Below are positions 1 through 6,116 of a stretch of DNA of 6,955 nt, one piece after another. The first letter of the stretch is position 1. The number at the start of each line of letters is the position of its first letter. The stretch comes from CAYTNY01 sp964439215. Lineage in GTDB: Bacteria; Oederibacteriota; PGYV01; CAYTNY01. Position numbers and translations under genes: made by a program. The stretch lies in NCBI GenBank assembly GCA_964439215.1, contig CAYTNY010000102.1, positions 1-6,955 of the forward strand. Direction: 5' to 3'. The notes below the pieces were generated by a model. The model did not search any database. It saw only the letters and a program-made list of their open reading frames with translations, and had not been told where the DNA came from.

Positions 1-54
1 TATTTCTATATATTTTCAGATGTTTTAGGTGTTGCAATTCATTTTACATTTCAG

Positions 55-83
55 CAAAACACACCGCATGCGTCAGCTGGCGG
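55..83 (-). terminator. possible weak terminator after the last gene
   Basis: Just downstream of the last stop codon (TAA at 102-100) there is an imperfect dyad. CCGC at 64-67 pairs with GCGG at 80-83, and an inner GC pair lies at 70-71 and 76-77 around a 4-base loop. On the minus strand it is followed by TGTGTTTTG. The stem is interrupted and the T tract is short, so this is only a candidate end of the operon. Bases 1-54 are AT-rich and show nothing else I can support. Confidence 0.25.
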
Positions 84-99
84 GATCATACAGTGCGCC

Positions 100-564
100 T
101 TACTCTGCCGGCTGCTGCATCTGCGGAACCTGCGCTCCTGATCTCTGCGCGTTTATATCTGCTTTAAATTTTGTAATTAAAAAAAATCTTCCCACAGATA
201 AAAACTCTCCGCTCATAATACTGTTATTTAAGCTGAAAGCTATCACAAACCTTTTCACCGGCTCGCTGTTTTCCCGGACTCCGCCTGTGCCTGTTCCTTT
301 TATTATATACCCTGACTCATATATCATTTTCTGCCAAGCATTTGCCGCGCGTATATAGGCGTCATCTATCTTCATGCCGCCAATGCGCCCCTGAACACTG
401 TTGTCCGGCATAATATTCAGGTCTGCCATAAAATCTTTTCCTTTATGGACGCCGCCGGTTATAACGCCGCTGCCGCACCATCTTCCTGTTGTATCCGGGT
501 CCGCCCCGATACACGCACCCGCCAGAAGCAGGCACACCGCGGCAAAAACTGTTTTTTTTATCAT
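100..564 (-). CDS. small secreted protein or lipoprotein of unknown function
   Basis: This 154-residue protein has no family I can name. Residues 1-20 form a clear export signal, with two lysines at 3-4 and then a hydrophobic core. Cys18 in LAGAC fits a loose lipobox, but alanine at -3 is weak, so signal peptidase I cleavage near residue 21 is equally possible. The mature part is rich in Gly and hydrophobic/polar alternation. It has a W-x-G start (TGRWCG at 26-31) and a D-N-S-V-Q-G-R-I-G turn at 54-62, which suggests a small beta-barrel or lipocalin-like fold; this is inference only. The C-terminal tail, from about residue 139, is Gln/Pro rich and probably disordered. The ATG at 564-562 overlaps the TGA of the barrel gene by one base (TGATG), so translation is probably coupled to it. 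A TTG one codon upstream is a less likely start. A role with the outer-membrane barrel is plausible from context alone. Confidence 0.75.
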   Translation of the reverse strand: MIKKTVFAAVCLLLAGACIGADPDTTGRWCGSGVITGGVHKGKDFMADLNIMPDNSVQGRIGGMKIDDAYIRAANAWQKMIYESGYIIKGTGTGGVRENSEPVKRFVIAFSLNNSIMSGEFLSVGRFFLITKFKADINAQRSGAQVPQMQQPAE

Positions 565-1697
565 CAAAACGCTTCCCCGGCTATGATATAAATACCCGGG
601 CCGTCGCTGCCCACACCCGCATCAAGCCTTACAGTAAGCCTGTCTTTGGGGTCAATAAAGAACCTGAGCCCGCCGCCCGCTGAAATTTTAAATTCCTGTG
701 TTGAAAATGAATCAACCCTTTCAAAAACCCCGCCGTATCCGGCAAAAAACACCGCGCATATTCTTTCATGAAGTATCCATTTATATTCCGCCTGGAACAC
801 GGACATATTTTTGTCCCTGAACCTGCCTTTATAATATCCTCTCATCTGAGTATCCCCGCCCATAAGGCCCATAAAATTCAAAGGCGCGTTCCCGGCATTA
901 AAAACAAAAAGCCCCTGCAAAGACAGGCTGCAGTTTTTATTAAGCGGAACATAGCGTCTGATATCCGCTTCATATCTGGAAAAATCAAAATCACTTCCAA
1001 AAACTCTGTTGAATATCCCCGCAGATAATCTGTAATAGCCCCCGTCCCGCGCAAAATACACATTATCCCTCTCGTCCATCTGAAAAAGCAGCTCCACTCC
1101 GGAAACCAGCCCGCCTGCGCTTCCGGGTATATCCAAAGTATCCAAAAGCCCTCCGGCTTGCGCGGAAAGAATAACCGTATGCTCTGTCCTTGCGCGCGCG
1201 CCCGCGAAGATCTTTCCGGATATTCTTTTATAGTACTCAACCCATACACCCGTGGTCTGAGGCGTAAAATCCTCCTCATCCAAAAGTTTTGTCCTGTTTC
1301 CCACACCGTAAAATTTATCAGGAAATTTAATATATTCTATTCTTGCTTTTATATAATGCTCGTAGTTTTTAAAATAATGATTCATTTCAAAACTCAGCAT
1401 ATTCTGATGATTCTGGGTGTAATTCATGTAATAGTTCATCATTGAGGGCGGCGTATTTCTGCTTTTGCCGGACTTGTACAAAAACGCCGCGGTAAACGAC
1501 CCTCCCCATCCTGTTTCAGGCTTATAAAAAGGCACGGGAACATAGTATGATTTCGGCTTCCACTCGTCGTCATCTTCGCTGTCTGTCTGCTGAACAGCCG
1601 CAATAGTTTCCGGAGGAGGCGGCTCGCCGGCGCCGGCGCAGAGAAAAGCAGCGGCAAAGACCGCGGATATAATTATATATCTGCTGAAGTCAGGCAT
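564..1697 (-). CDS. POTRA-less BamA/TamA-type outer-membrane barrel protein
   Basis: This 377-residue protein looks like a D15/BamA-superfamily outer-membrane beta-barrel. An N-terminal signal sequence covers about residues 1-24. A short acidic linker follows (DSEDDDE at 39-45), then PVPFYKPETGWGG (54-66), a barrel-entry sequence typical of short BamA-like porins. Repeated amphipathic strands with aromatic girdles run to the C-terminus. RGY at 286-288 followed by RFRDKN (292-297) matches the loop-6 VRGF/Y motif and its following acidic/Asn residues. The last residue is Phe, as in the beta-signal read by the Bam machinery. No POTRA domains are present; BamA itself is about 800 residues, so this is not the essential assembly factor. 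Members of this short group are mostly of unknown function; transport or surface presentation is inference. The ATG at 1697 overlaps the hydrolase gene by 8 bases (ATGCCTGA). No strong Shine-Dalgarno is visible, so it is probably coupled. Confidence 0.85.
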   Translation of the reverse strand: MPDFSRYIIISAVFAAAFLCAGAGEPPPPETIAAVQQTDSEDDDEWKPKSYYVPVPFYKPETGWGGSFTAAFLYKSGKSRNTPPSMMNYYMNYTQNHQNMLSFEMNHYFKNYEHYIKARIEYIKFPDKFYGVGNRTKLLDEEDFTPQTTGVWVEYYKRISGKIFAGARARTEHTVILSAQAGGLLDTLDIPGSAGGLVSGVELLFQMDERDNVYFARDGGYYRLSAGIFNRVFGSDFDFSRYEADIRRYVPLNKNCSLSLQGLFVFNAGNAPLNFMGLMGGDTQMRGYYKGRFRDKNMSVFQAEYKWILHERICAVFFAGYGGVFERVDSFSTQEFKISAGGGLRFFIDPKDRLTVRLDAGVGSDGPGIYIIAGEAF

Positions 1698-2286
1698 TTT
1701 TGCCGTTTTTAAGAAAATAATTTTTCTTATACGCTTCCGGCAGTTTAAAGGGCCGGCCGTGCCCGGGATACATTACGGTATCCGCGTCAAACGCGTCAAA
1801 CACGCAAAGACTCTTTTGAAGCGCGCGTGGATCCGATCCGGGCAGGTCTGTTCTTCCGACCGTATCTTCAAAAAGCGTATCCCCCGTAAAACATACATTT
1901 CCGATCTTTATAACCACGCTGCCCGGTGTGTGCCCGGGTGTATGATAAAACTCTATTCCGTCCATTTCATATTTTTCTCCGGAATAATAATTTATGTTGT
2001 CTAATACGATTTCTTCGCCTATAAAAGCGGAAAGATTTTTTGAAGCATCCCGCAAAAGTTCTTTTTCTGACATATGCGCAAAAACAATATCCCCCCATTC
2101 TTTACTCACGCCTTTTATGTGGTCATAATGCCCGTGTGTAAGCAGTACATATTTGATTTCTTCGCGCGCCGGCAGATTTTTCCCCGCACTTAAACCCGGG
2201 TCTATGAGTATCTTTTCGCCGCCGCGCTCCGCCAGATATGTGTTCTCCCCGAAATCCTCTGAAACAAATGTTTCAACTTTTACCAC
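1690..2286 (-). CDS. metallo-beta-lactamase-fold hydrolase, glyoxalase II-like
   Basis: This 198-residue cytoplasmic protein has the full set of zinc ligands of the glyoxalase II-like group of the metallo-beta-lactamase superfamily. HxHxDH is at His51, His53, Asp55 and His56 (THGHYDH), with His119 in TPGHTPG, the bridging Asp136 in TGDTLF and His176 in YPGHGR. GRTDLPG (144-150) is also typical of the short YcbL-like branch. The protein lacks the C-terminal substrate-binding helical domain of classical glyoxalase II, which is usually about 250 residues, so the thioester substrate is uncertain. The start is GTG at 2286-2284, not an ATG. It is chosen because a strong Shine-Dalgarno (AAAGGAGA) ends about 7 bases upstream and the product then begins MVKVETF as relatives do. 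The gene overlaps the propeller gene by 7 bases upstream and the barrel gene by 8 bases downstream. Fold and metal site are secure; the reaction is not. Confidence 0.93.
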   Translation of the reverse strand: MVKVETFVSEDFGENTYLAERGGEKILIDPGLSAGKNLPAREEIKYVLLTHGHYDHIKGVSKEWGDIVFAHMSEKELLRDASKNLSAFIGEEIVLDNINYYSGEKYEMDGIEFYHTPGHTPGSVVIKIGNVCFTGDTLFEDTVGRTDLPGSDPRALQKSLCVFDAFDADTVMYPGHGRPFKLPEAYKKNYFLKNGKNA

Positions 2287-3515
2287 AGCATCTCTCCTTT
2301 TGGGGTTATTTTCATAATAAATATATCGCCGTTCTTATCCGCTCCGGAAAGAGTTGTCCCCGCCGCGATAATATTTCCGTCCCGCGAGGGTATTATGGAA
2401 TTTATAAAATCCGAAGACCCGCCCGAATAACTTTTCCAGTGCACGGTGTTTCCGTCCGCGTCAACCTTCACCACATACGCGTCGGGCCTGCAGAAACCAT
2501 AGCATTTTTTGGTGCCCGCGGCAAAAAAACCGTCATCTGCTTCTATCAAGGAGCTGCCGTTCTCGGCTTCCGACGCGGGAAGCACTCTTGACCACAGGCT
2601 GTTTCCGTCCGCGTCTGTTTTCACGAGCATCATATCCCAGCCCATTCCTTTTGATATAAAAGATGTTGTTTTCCCCTGGATCAGGTATCCGCCGTCCGAG
2701 GTCTGTATAAGCGACACTCCCCTGTCGCGCCTTTCGCCGCCGTAATACGAAGCCGATATACTGTTGCCTTCCGAATCCGTCAGCAGCAGAAACATATCAG
2801 TCTGTCCGATCGGCCCTGAGTCCGTGTATCCCGTTAAAGCCAGATTCCCCGAAGAGGTTTCCGTAATGCCGTACGCGGTGTCCCAGCCCGGCCCGCCGTA
2901 ATTTTTTTCCCATACGATCCCGCCCATTGGATCTATCTTTAACAGATATACATTTGAAGAGGCGCCCGAACTGAATGAGCTTGTATATCCCGCAAGCACT
3001 ATTGAGCCGTCAGACACGGCCGCGGCACAGTATATCTGGTCAAAATCAGCGCCTCCGAACATTCTGTCCCAGAGCATATCTCCGTTCTCGTCAAACATCA
3101 CAACATATGCGTCGGTATCGCCCGCGGAACTCGTCCGCGACCCTGCCGCAATAAACAGTTCTCCGTATCTTATCACGCTTACGCCCGTATCATCGCCCGG
3201 CCCGCCAAAAGTCCTCGTCCACAGAAGATTGCCCGAATAATCCGTCTTTATGACATACATATCCGTGCCGCCCGCTCCCAAACCCGCTGTATCGCCTATT
3301 ATCACATAACCGTCGCCGCTGTCTATTAAGTTCCATGCATTATCGGCAAGCGGGCTCCCTATTGTCCTGAATTCAGCCTCTATTGTGTTTTCTTTTATTT
3401 CCTCGGGGACCTTCGGATCCCTGGAAATGGTCCAGAACATCACTGCTGCAAAAACCAGAACAGCCGCTGTCTTTACATACTGCGAATATGCCCTGACCTT
3501 TCTTTCAACCGCCAT
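2280..3515 (-). CDS. membrane-anchored seven-repeat beta-propeller-like protein
   Basis: This 411-residue protein has a short basic N-terminus, one hydrophobic segment (about 14-30) that should act as an uncleaved anchor or signal, a short acidic linker (34-48), and then about 360 residues of internal repeats. Each repeat is 50-54 residues with the pattern GG-x3-D, a hydrophobic strand, DGG/DG, GxTxS, D-hydrophobic-hydrophobic-hydrophobic-K-x-D, G-N, LW. Repeat ends (Trp or its equivalent) fall at about residues 99, 149, 202, 254, 308, 360 and 411. That gives seven units, and the last ends at the C-terminal Trp. Seven such units suit one closed beta-propeller. Repeats of this kind are widespread in uncharacterised secreted proteins, and the function is unknown; binding or scaffolding in the periplasm is inference. 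The ATG at 3515 has a strong Shine-Dalgarno 6 bases upstream. A hairpin sits directly before that site. The stop overlaps the hydrolase start. Confidence 0.88.
   Translation of the reverse strand: MAVERKVRAYSQYVKTAAVLVFAAVMFWTISRDPKVPEEIKENTIEAEFRTIGSPLADNAWNLIDSGDGYVIIGDTAGLGAGGTDMYVIKTDYSGNLLWTRTFGGPGDDTGVSVIRYGELFIAAGSRTSSAGDTDAYVVMFDENGDMLWDRMFGGADFDQIYCAAAVSDGSIVLAGYTSSFSSGASSNVYLLKIDPMGGIVWEKNYGGPGWDTAYGITETSSGNLALTGYTDSGPIGQTDMFLLLTDSEGNSISASYYGGERRDRGVSLIQTSDGGYLIQGKTTSFISKGMGWDMMLVKTDADGNSLWSRVLPASEAENGSSLIEADDGFFAAGTKKCYGFCRPDAYVVKVDADGNTVHWKSYSGGSSDFINSIIPSRDGNIIAAGTTLSGADKNGDIFIMKITPKGEMLW
2292..2299 (-). promoter_or_regulatory. Shine-Dalgarno that fixes a GTG start
   Basis: The minus strand reads AAAGGAGA here, with GGAG ending 7 bases before the GTG at 2286. 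The site lies inside the last codons of the propeller gene (Lys-Gly-Glu). It selects the GTG start of the metallo-hydrolase. Confidence 0.75.
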
Positions 3516-3521
3516 ATTTAA

Positions 3522-3528
3522 CTCCTTT
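3522..3528 (-). promoter_or_regulatory. Shine-Dalgarno of the propeller gene
   Basis: The minus strand reads AAAGGAG, 6 bases before the ATG at 3515. It begins directly after the T run of the hairpin at 3529-3558, so hairpin folding could affect ribosome access. Confidence 0.75.
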
Positions 3529-3558
3529 AAAAACTCCGGCGCCCGGAGTTTTTTTTTT
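3529..3558 (-). terminator. strong hairpin with A/T tracts; terminator or attenuator, possibly bidirectional
   Basis: CTCCGG (3534-3539) and CCGGAG (3543-3548) pair around a 3-base loop. The flanking A and T runs (3529-3533 with 3549-3553) extend the stem to about 11 bp. On the minus strand the stem is followed by TTTTT and then the next gene's Shine-Dalgarno. On the plus strand it is followed by ten T. It begins at the stop codon of the NlpC/P60 gene (TGA at 3560-3558). The form fits an intrinsic terminator, better in the plus direction because of the longer T tract. There is no room for a promoter between it and the propeller gene, so in the minus direction partial readthrough, attenuation or mRNA end protection is likelier than full termination. 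Confidence 0.7.
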
Positions 3559-4043
3559 CAGTAGATCAGATTTCCTCCGCGCATAAACCTTATTTTCCAG
3601 TATTTTTCATCAATACTGTCAACACGCACTTTTCCGCCCGCGGACGGCGCGTGGATAAACCTGCCTTTTCCCGTATAAATACCAACATGCGAAGGCCCGG
3701 CTCCGGCAGTGCTGAAAAAAACAAGATCGCCTTTTTTCAGCTGCGCCTTTAACAGTTTCAGGGATCTTTTATACTGGCCCGCGGCGCTTCGCGGAATATT
3801 TATGCCCGCTGACGCATAGACATACCGTACAAATCCGGAGCAGTCAAACCCCTCGCCCGGCTTCCGGCCCCCGTAAACATAGTTTTCCCCTTTCAGCGCA
3901 AGAGCCGCCGCTGTTATATTCCCGCGCAGAAACAGTTCTCTGACTTCTTTAGTTATGTCAACACGCCCTGAAAAAACAGTTCCTGAAAAAAACGGCAGCG
4001 CCAAAACAGCGGCCGTATAAAAAAAACACCTGGCCTTAATCAT
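3558..4043 (-). CDS. secreted NlpC/P60 peptidoglycan endopeptidase (second of a tandem pair)
   Basis: This 161-residue protein has an N-terminal export signal (about 1-25, no well-placed lipobox cysteine) followed almost directly by an NlpC/P60 domain. The domain shows YGG (57-59), the catalytic cysteine Cys68 in GFDCSG, the catalytic histidine His119 in PSHVGIY, and the third polar residue His131 in FIHAP. Such enzymes are cysteine peptidases that usually cut the peptide stems of peptidoglycan between D-Glu (gamma) and the diamino acid; the exact bond here is inferred from the family. It is a close paralogue of the upstream gene, sharing the FDCSG, PRSA, DLVFFST and GPSHV blocks, but lacks its lipid anchor and acidic linker. 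The ATG overlaps the upstream stop by 8 bases (ATGATTAA), so translation is probably coupled. It is likely a soluble periplasmic hydrolase. Confidence 0.92.
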   Translation of the reverse strand: MIKARCFFYTAAVLALPFFSGTVFSGRVDITKEVRELFLRGNITAAALALKGENYVYGGRKPGEGFDCSGFVRYVYASAGINIPRSAAGQYKRSLKLLKAQLKKGDLVFFSTAGAGPSHVGIYTGKGRFIHAPSAGGKVRVDSIDEKYWKIRFMRGGNLIY

Positions 4044-4623
4044 TTATATAACGGCCCGCTCCTATAAGATTCTTGGACCAGTAAGGATTATTCAGCGGGT
4101 CTATTCTTATTTTTTTTCCGGATGAAGGCGAATGTATAAAACTGCCGTCCCCGAGATATATGGCAACATGGCTGGGTCCGGAGCCTTTTGTGGAAAAAAA
4201 CACAAGATCCGACACTTTCGCGTCTTTCACGGATATTTTTTCTGCTTTTTCATACTGTCTGCCCGCGGACCGCGGAAGATATATCCCGGCTTTTTTATAG
4301 GAATACTGCACAAGTCCGGAACAGTCAAAACCGCTGTCTTCGCCTGTACCCCCGTAAGAATAATCTTTTCCCAGCATTTTTTTCGCTTCCGCGGCAATAA
4401 TATTTCTTTTCCCGCCGCCCATATCCGGTTCTTCTGTTTCCTCAGGTTTTTCAGGCTCCGGAATCTCATCCGGGTCCAGTATCTCAATCTCCGGCTCCGT
4501 TTCCTCCCGCGGCGCATACTGCCTTTCTGTACCGCCGGAACCGTCATATACGGAAGACATCGATACACAGGAAACAAACAAAAACACCGTAAAAACAGAA
4601 AATAAAACTGTTTTATTTTTCAT
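4036..4623 (-). CDS. NlpC/P60 peptidoglycan endopeptidase lipoprotein (first of a tandem pair)
   Basis: This 195-residue protein has a lipoprotein-type signal (FLFVSC, Cys19; Phe at -3 is allowed but not ideal). A strongly acidic Glu/Pro-rich linker follows at about residues 39-68, then a C-terminal NlpC/P60 domain. Catalytic residues are visible: Cys101 in GFDCSG, His152 in PSHVAIY and His164 in FIHSP. The enzyme should be tethered to a membrane, probably the outer one because no Asp follows the cysteine (Val at +2), with the linker acting as a spacer toward the murein. The Spr (MepS) lipoprotein of Escherichia coli is a known analogue in layout; orthology is not claimed. The ATG at 4623 is preferred over a GTG two codons upstream, because the GTG lies inside the Shine-Dalgarno AAGGCGGTGA (4635-4626). 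The gene starts 2 bases after the recO stop and overlaps the second NlpC/P60 gene. Confidence 0.92.
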   Translation of the reverse strand: MKNKTVLFSVFTVFLFVSCVSMSSVYDGSGGTERQYAPREETEPEIEILDPDEIPEPEKPEETEEPDMGGGKRNIIAAEAKKMLGKDYSYGGTGEDSGFDCSGLVQYSYKKAGIYLPRSAGRQYEKAEKISVKDAKVSDLVFFSTKGSGPSHVAIYLGDGSFIHSPSSGKKIRIDPLNNPYWSKNLIGAGRYIND

Positions 4624-4625
4624 AT

Positions 4626-4635
4626 TCACCGCCTT
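4626..4635 (-). promoter_or_regulatory. Shine-Dalgarno that decides the NlpC/P60 lipoprotein start
   Basis: The minus strand reads AAGGCGGTGA, one mismatch from the full anti-Shine-Dalgarno complement. It covers the recO stop codon (TGA at 4628-4626). It favours the ATG at 4623 and argues against the GTG at 4629, which lies inside it. Confidence 0.65.
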
Positions 4636-5279
4636 AAAAGACGCCTGCTTTTTATGTCTCTGTCAGCATGCATCGTAATATAATAATCCAGTACTTTCAA
4701 GGCTTCCTCGTTTAATTGCGCGCTTGCGGCGCATCCGGCAATATCGGACGAGAGAGCCTCATAAATACAGTCTCTTGCCTGCGCGCCGGTTTTGCTGTTT
4801 AAAAAGAAACCCGTATTCTGGGTAATATCAAAACCCGCGGTTTTAAGCAGTCTTGTCTTAAAAAACAAATGAGCCCGGGATATTTTTTCTTCATCTTCTT
4901 TTTCCACAAATTCAAAAGACTTCAATACAGTATCAAACATACCTTTGTTTTCATCCTCAAGCTGAAAAAAGATGTCAATAAGTTCAACCGCTTCATAAAA
5001 GAAAGCCATTTTTTTAATTGAACCGCGTATTCCGGAAAAACCCGAAATACCCGCTGCCTGTATCAGGGTAAATACGCCTCTTTCACCGTTCCTTCTGACA
5101 AGAACATAATCATTAAGCGAAAACGGCTCTATATTCCCCTGCATACGGCTGAGCAGTTTTTTTGTACTTTTTGCTTTAACCATAAGTTTTCCGTATTCAC
5201 GGGAAAAGACAACAAAAAAACCGTCTTTTTCGCCGGATACATCTCTTTTTATGACAAAAACCCTTGTTTTAATCTCCAA
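4626..5279 (-). CDS. recO: DNA repair protein RecO, lacking the zinc-binding cysteines
   Basis: This is a RecO-family protein of 217 residues, close to the usual 230-250. RecO works with RecR and RecF to load RecA on SSB-coated single-stranded DNA and anneals strands. The N-terminal OB-fold part matches the family: KTRVFVIKRD, then GEKDG, a short strand (FFVVFS), EYGKL-x-V-x-AK and the basic KKLLSR before PFS. The C-terminal helical part has the expected EAVELID and AHLFFKTRLLKTAGFD blocks. The zinc-binding CxxC pairs found in many RecO proteins are absent: only two cysteines remain, about 12 residues apart (DCIYE and AGCAA). The start is taken as TTG at 5279 because AAGAGAGG ends 8 bases upstream and the product then begins at the normal family position. 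A TTG at 5303 would add eight residues without a visible ribosome site. The gene is followed within 2 bases by the NlpC/P60 lipoprotein gene. Confidence 0.85.
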   Translation of the reverse strand: MEIKTRVFVIKRDVSGEKDGFFVVFSREYGKLMVKAKSTKKLLSRMQGNIEPFSLNDYVLVRRNGERGVFTLIQAAGISGFSGIRGSIKKMAFFYEAVELIDIFFQLEDENKGMFDTVLKSFEFVEKEDEEKISRAHLFFKTRLLKTAGFDITQNTGFFLNSKTGAQARDCIYEALSSDIAGCAASAQLNEEALKVLDYYITMHADRDIKSRRLLRR

Positions 5280-5287
5280 GTTTTTTT

Positions 5288-5295
5288 CCTCTCTT
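5288..5295 (-). promoter_or_regulatory. Shine-Dalgarno supporting a TTG start for recO
   Basis: The minus strand reads AAGAGAGG, followed by AAAAAAAC and then TTG at 5279-5277. The 8-base spacing supports this TTG over the one at 5303. Confidence 0.5.
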
Positions 5296-5310
5296 AACCG
5301 CAAGCAGCTT

Positions 5311-5330
5311 TAAAAAACGCCGTTTTTTTT
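5311..5330 (-). terminator. weak A/T-rich hairpin between the membrane protein gene and recO
   Basis: On the minus strand AAAAAAC and GTTTTTT flank the loop GGC, and the stop of the membrane protein gene lies just upstream. The stem has only one G-C pair, so it is much weaker than the hairpin at 3529-3558. The layout is the same (stop codon, A run, loop, T run, AAAG), so partial termination or RNA processing is possible but unproven. Confidence 0.25.
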
Positions 5331-5331
5331 A

Positions 5332-5646
5332 TTAATAATAACTCTCTTTAAATCCGCCTTCCACGCCGCCAAGAGATCCCGCTAAAAGTCCCGCGGCTAT
5401 TGAAAGTATAACAAAAAGCAGAGCCAGGGCAATTCCGGCCGTCATAAATATAAAGCACTTTTTCCCGAATTCCTTGTTTTTCGAGCCTGCCTGAGAATAA
5501 AATACCGCACCCAGCACAAATCCCGATACCGGAACAAAAAACGAAACCGCATAACTGAGAAAACGGACAGCCCCTTCGGGAGGCATAACAACAATTTCGT
5601 TTTTCACCGCCGCGCTTTTTTCAGCCGTTCTTTTTTTTACCGCCAT
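5332..5646 (-). CDS. small two-helix membrane protein of unknown function
   Basis: This 104-residue protein has a lysine-rich N-terminus (1-15) and two predicted transmembrane helices, at about 28-51 and 64-91. The loop between them is basic (SKNKEFGKK), and the tail is Gly-rich and ends in Tyr-Tyr. SFFVPVSGFVLGAVFY followed by a Lys-rich turn and a second helix resembles small membrane proteins of the DUF4190-like type, which often carry a zinc ribbon; none is present here. The basic loop would favour a hairpin with both ends outside the cytoplasm, but the basic N-terminus argues the opposite, so topology is open. The ATG at 5646 has an excellent Shine-Dalgarno (GGGAGG, 4 bases away), although it starts 26 bases inside the alkyltransferase gene. 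I cannot assign a function. Confidence 0.75.
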   Translation of the reverse strand: MAVKKRTAEKSAAVKNEIVVMPPEGAVRFLSYAVSFFVPVSGFVLGAVFYSQAGSKNKEFGKKCFIFMTAGIALALLFVILSIAAGLLAGSLGGVEGGFKESYY

Positions 5647-6115
5647 AATTCCTCCCTTTTTCTTTATCCAGTTTTAAAAGATATTCTTTCCATTTCATTC
5701 CTCCTGAAAAACCGCCGCCGCGTTTTCCCGCGCTCACAATCCTGTGGCACGGATAAATAATGGGAAACGGATTTTTGCTCAAAGCGTTTCCCACGGCGCG
5801 CGCTTTATTTCTGTCCCCGAGTTTTTCCGCAATATACCCGTAAGTCGCCGGGGCGCCGCGCGGTATCAGAAGTATTTCGTCAAAAACCCTCTGCATAAAA
5901 CAGGTTATTCTTTCCTTGTTTAAAACCGGCGCTTTAAACCCGCGGGGCGGCACAGAGCCTTTTATAAATACCGCATCCGGAAATTCCTTTATAACCCGGC
6001 TCTCAAACATCTTCTTGTCGTTTCCGGCGAGTATAATTTTCTGCAGCACACCGCGCGCCGCAACAGCGCCGGCAAAACCGGGTTCTTTTTTTTCGTAAAA
6101 ACACACTGTTTTCAT
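5621..6115 (-). CDS. methylated-DNA-[protein]-cysteine S-methyltransferase (Ogt/MGMT type)
   Basis: This 164-residue protein repairs O6-alkylguanine in DNA by moving the alkyl group to its own cysteine, a one-shot suicide reaction. The C-terminal DNA-binding domain is complete. It has PRGAPATYGYIAEKLGD (about 85-101, helix-turn-helix), then the arginine-finger region KARAVGNALSKNP (about 104-116), the active-site PCHR with Cys123, and the downstream GGFSGGMKWKEYLL block. The N-terminal domain is short and divergent, as is common, and no Ada-type regulatory domain is present, so self-activation of transcription is not expected. The ATG at 6115, one base after the upstream TGA, gives the product MKTVCFY. 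In-frame ATG (6127) and TTG (6133) starts inside the upstream gene are possible. The C-terminal end, rich in Lys and Gly, overlaps the next gene. Whether the gene is ogt or the shorter ada-like homologue cannot be decided. Confidence 0.93.
   Translation of the reverse strand: MKTVCFYEKKEPGFAGAVAARGVLQKIILAGNDKKMFESRVIKEFPDAVFIKGSVPPRGFKAPVLNKERITCFMQRVFDEILLIPRGAPATYGYIAEKLGDRNKARAVGNALSKNPFPIIYPCHRIVSAGKRGGGFSGGMKWKEYLLKLDKEKGRNYGGKKKNG
5651..5657 (-). promoter_or_regulatory. strong Shine-Dalgarno inside the alkyltransferase gene
   Basis: The minus strand reads AGGGAGG, 4 bases before the ATG at 5646. It is the best ribosome site in the window and justifies a start that overlaps the upstream gene by 26 bases. 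Confidence 0.75.
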
Positions 6116-6116
6116 T

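Noticed and set aside
29..683. Plus-strand open frames (29-358, 401-586, 489-683) opposite the small secreted protein and the barrel gene's end
   Set aside because: The minus-strand frame has a signal peptide and a coupled start. The plus-strand products are rich in Pro, Arg, His and Cys without domains, as expected of antisense shadows.
878..1306. 142-codon minus-strand frame inside the barrel gene
   Set aside because: It is an alternative frame of a gene with clear barrel motifs. Its product is Arg/Trp-rich with no recognisable domain.
1690..2286. True beta-lactamase or resistance enzyme
   Set aside because: The zinc-ligand pattern, GRTD motif and lack of a signal peptide place it in the glyoxalase II-like group, not among secreted beta-lactamases.
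4132..4605. 157-codon plus-strand frame opposite the NlpC/P60 lipoprotein gene
   Set aside because: The opposite strand encodes an intact peptidase with all catalytic residues. The antisense product is Phe/Arg/Cys-rich and featureless.
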